Source of the DNA: Ekhidna sp.
Lineage (GTDB): Bacteria; Bacteroidota; Bacteroidia; Cytophagales; Cyclobacteriaceae
Reading direction: 5' to 3'
Length of the DNA: 5,749 bases
Assembly (NCBI GenBank): GCA_013214445.1
Contig: JABSPG010000284.1
Span: 1 to 5,749, forward strand
Made by a program: the position numbers and the translations under genes. Each line of letters begins with the position of its first letter. The first letter of the stretch is position 1. The notes beneath the pieces were generated by a model that saw only the letters and a program-made list of their open reading frames with translations, was not told the origin of the DNA and searched no databases. Of this stretch, positions 5,196 through 5,749 are shown piece by piece.

Positions 5196-5749
5196 TCAAA
5201 CCGTTTCTGATTTGGCCCTCTCCCAATATTCGTCCATCTCCTGCAAAGTCATTTCATCAAGCTCCTTGCCTTCTTTCTTGGATTCTGTCTCCAAAAATTG
5301 AAAGCGCTGGATGAATTTTTTATTCGTTCTTTCCAGGGCATCCTCAGGATTGATATCAACAAACCTAGCATAATTGATCAATGAAAATAACAGGTCCCCG
5401 AACTCTCCTGCCTGTTTCTCCTTGTCCCTTTCAACTACAAATTCCTGCAATTCTTCCTGTACTTTTTCCCAGACTTGATCCTGATTATCCCAATCAAATC
5501 CTACACCTCGAGCCTTTTCTTGAATACGCATAGCCTTAACCAGTGCAGGTAAAGACTTGGGTACTCCACCAAGAACAGATTGATTACCCTTTTCCTTTAG
5601 CTTTATTTTCTCCCAATTTGCCTTCACCACTTCCTCATCTTCAGCATCAACATCACCATAAATATGTGGATGCCTCCTTACCAATTTATCACAAACCGCA
5701 TTAAGTACATCACCTACGTGAAAGGACTTTTTTTCATCTCCAATTCGAG
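5196..5749 (-). CDS. mazG: Nucleoside triphosphate pyrophosphohydrolase MazG, 5' end outside window
   Basis: MazG hydrolyses NTPs and dNTPs to NMPs and pyrophosphate and is thought to clean the nucleotide pool and affect stringent signalling. The frame is open from the right edge to TGA at 5198-5196, giving 183 visible codons, so roughly the first 80 residues of the usual 260 or so are missing. The visible part begins with RIGDEKKSFHVGDVLNAVCDK and then LVRRHPHIYGDV, the well-conserved end of the first MazG domain. The TTG at 5684-5682 is therefore internal and not a start. The second domain carries LVKAMRIQEKARGVGFDW at visible residues 70-87. The metal-binding EExxE (EELQE at 98-102) and ExxD (EFGD at 115-118) motifs follow, then a helical C-terminus. 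The catalytic second domain looks intact. The hydrolase gene follows after 77 bases. Confidence 0.95.
   Translation of the reverse strand, partial: RIGDEKKSFHVGDVLNAVCDKLVRRHPHIYGDVDAEDEEVVKANWEKIKLKEKGNQSVLGGVPKSLPALVKAMRIQEKARGVGFDWDNQDQVWEKVQEELQEFVVERDKEKQAGEFGDLLFSLINYARFVDINPEDALERTNKKFIQRFQFLETESKKEGKELDEMTLQEMDEYWERAKSETV

Noticed and set aside
5140..5199. 19-codon minus-strand frame from TTG at 5199, reading like a lipoprotein start without its hydrophobic core (KKMSLGSCGAKD)
   Set aside because: It is too short, overlaps the mazG stop, and has no membrane-crossing stretch. A chance resemblance is more likely than a degraded lipoprotein.
5682..5684. TTG as start of the mazG gene
   Set aside because: The frame stays open to the window edge, and the upstream residues (FHVGDVLNAVCDK) match the conserved MazG core, so the real start is outside the window.

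Overview
The window looks like chromosomal DNA of a Bacteroidota bacterium, most likely of the order Cytophagales. The reasons are the moderate G+C content, start codons without Shine-Dalgarno sequences, matches to the Bacteroidota -7 promoter element TAnnTTTG, and gene families typical of that group: a lipoprotein-anchored prohibitin-like SPFH protein, a small STAS/SEC14-like protein, and a PlsC-like acyltransferase with an FPQG motif. I see no rRNA, tRNA, CRISPR array, insertion sequence or phage gene, and no gene-free stretch longer than about 170 bases.

Left edge (1-945): a minus-strand lipoprotein with a C-terminal VOC (glyoxalase-fold) domain, cut by the window edge. A 34-codon minus-strand reading frame that reads like protein lies just upstream of it. 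Middle left (946-2326): three plus-strand genes of poorly known function in a row. They are a soluble protein resembling the V4R/HNOB/DUF2378 sensor fold, a four-helix membrane protein whose start is best placed at 1539, and a small TTG-initiated protein with one membrane segment. Centre (2388-3220): a prohibitin-family lipoprotein closed by a strong terminator. Next (3275-3665): a STAS/SEC14-like gene of about 129 codons, split by a one-base frameshift at a TAA codon. It ends at a hairpin that can terminate transcription in both directions.

Right half (3741-5749): a minus-strand group reading leftward. It holds mazG (nucleotide pyrophosphohydrolase, N-terminus outside the window), an alpha/beta hydrolase with a complete catalytic triad, and an acyltransferase whose probable start overlaps the hydrolase stop by 8 bases. 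The last two probably work together on acyl substrates or at least are translated together. mazG is a housekeeping gene 77 bases upstream.

The content is mostly ordinary. The items most worth checking are the frameshifted STAS-like gene, a shared 15-base start element (TAYATTTRCTTYATG) in front of two minus-strand genes that suggests very short or absent mRNA leaders, the lipoprotein anchoring of the SPFH protein, and the hydrolase/acyltransferase pair with its FPQG variant motif. I found no convincing new defence or mobile system.
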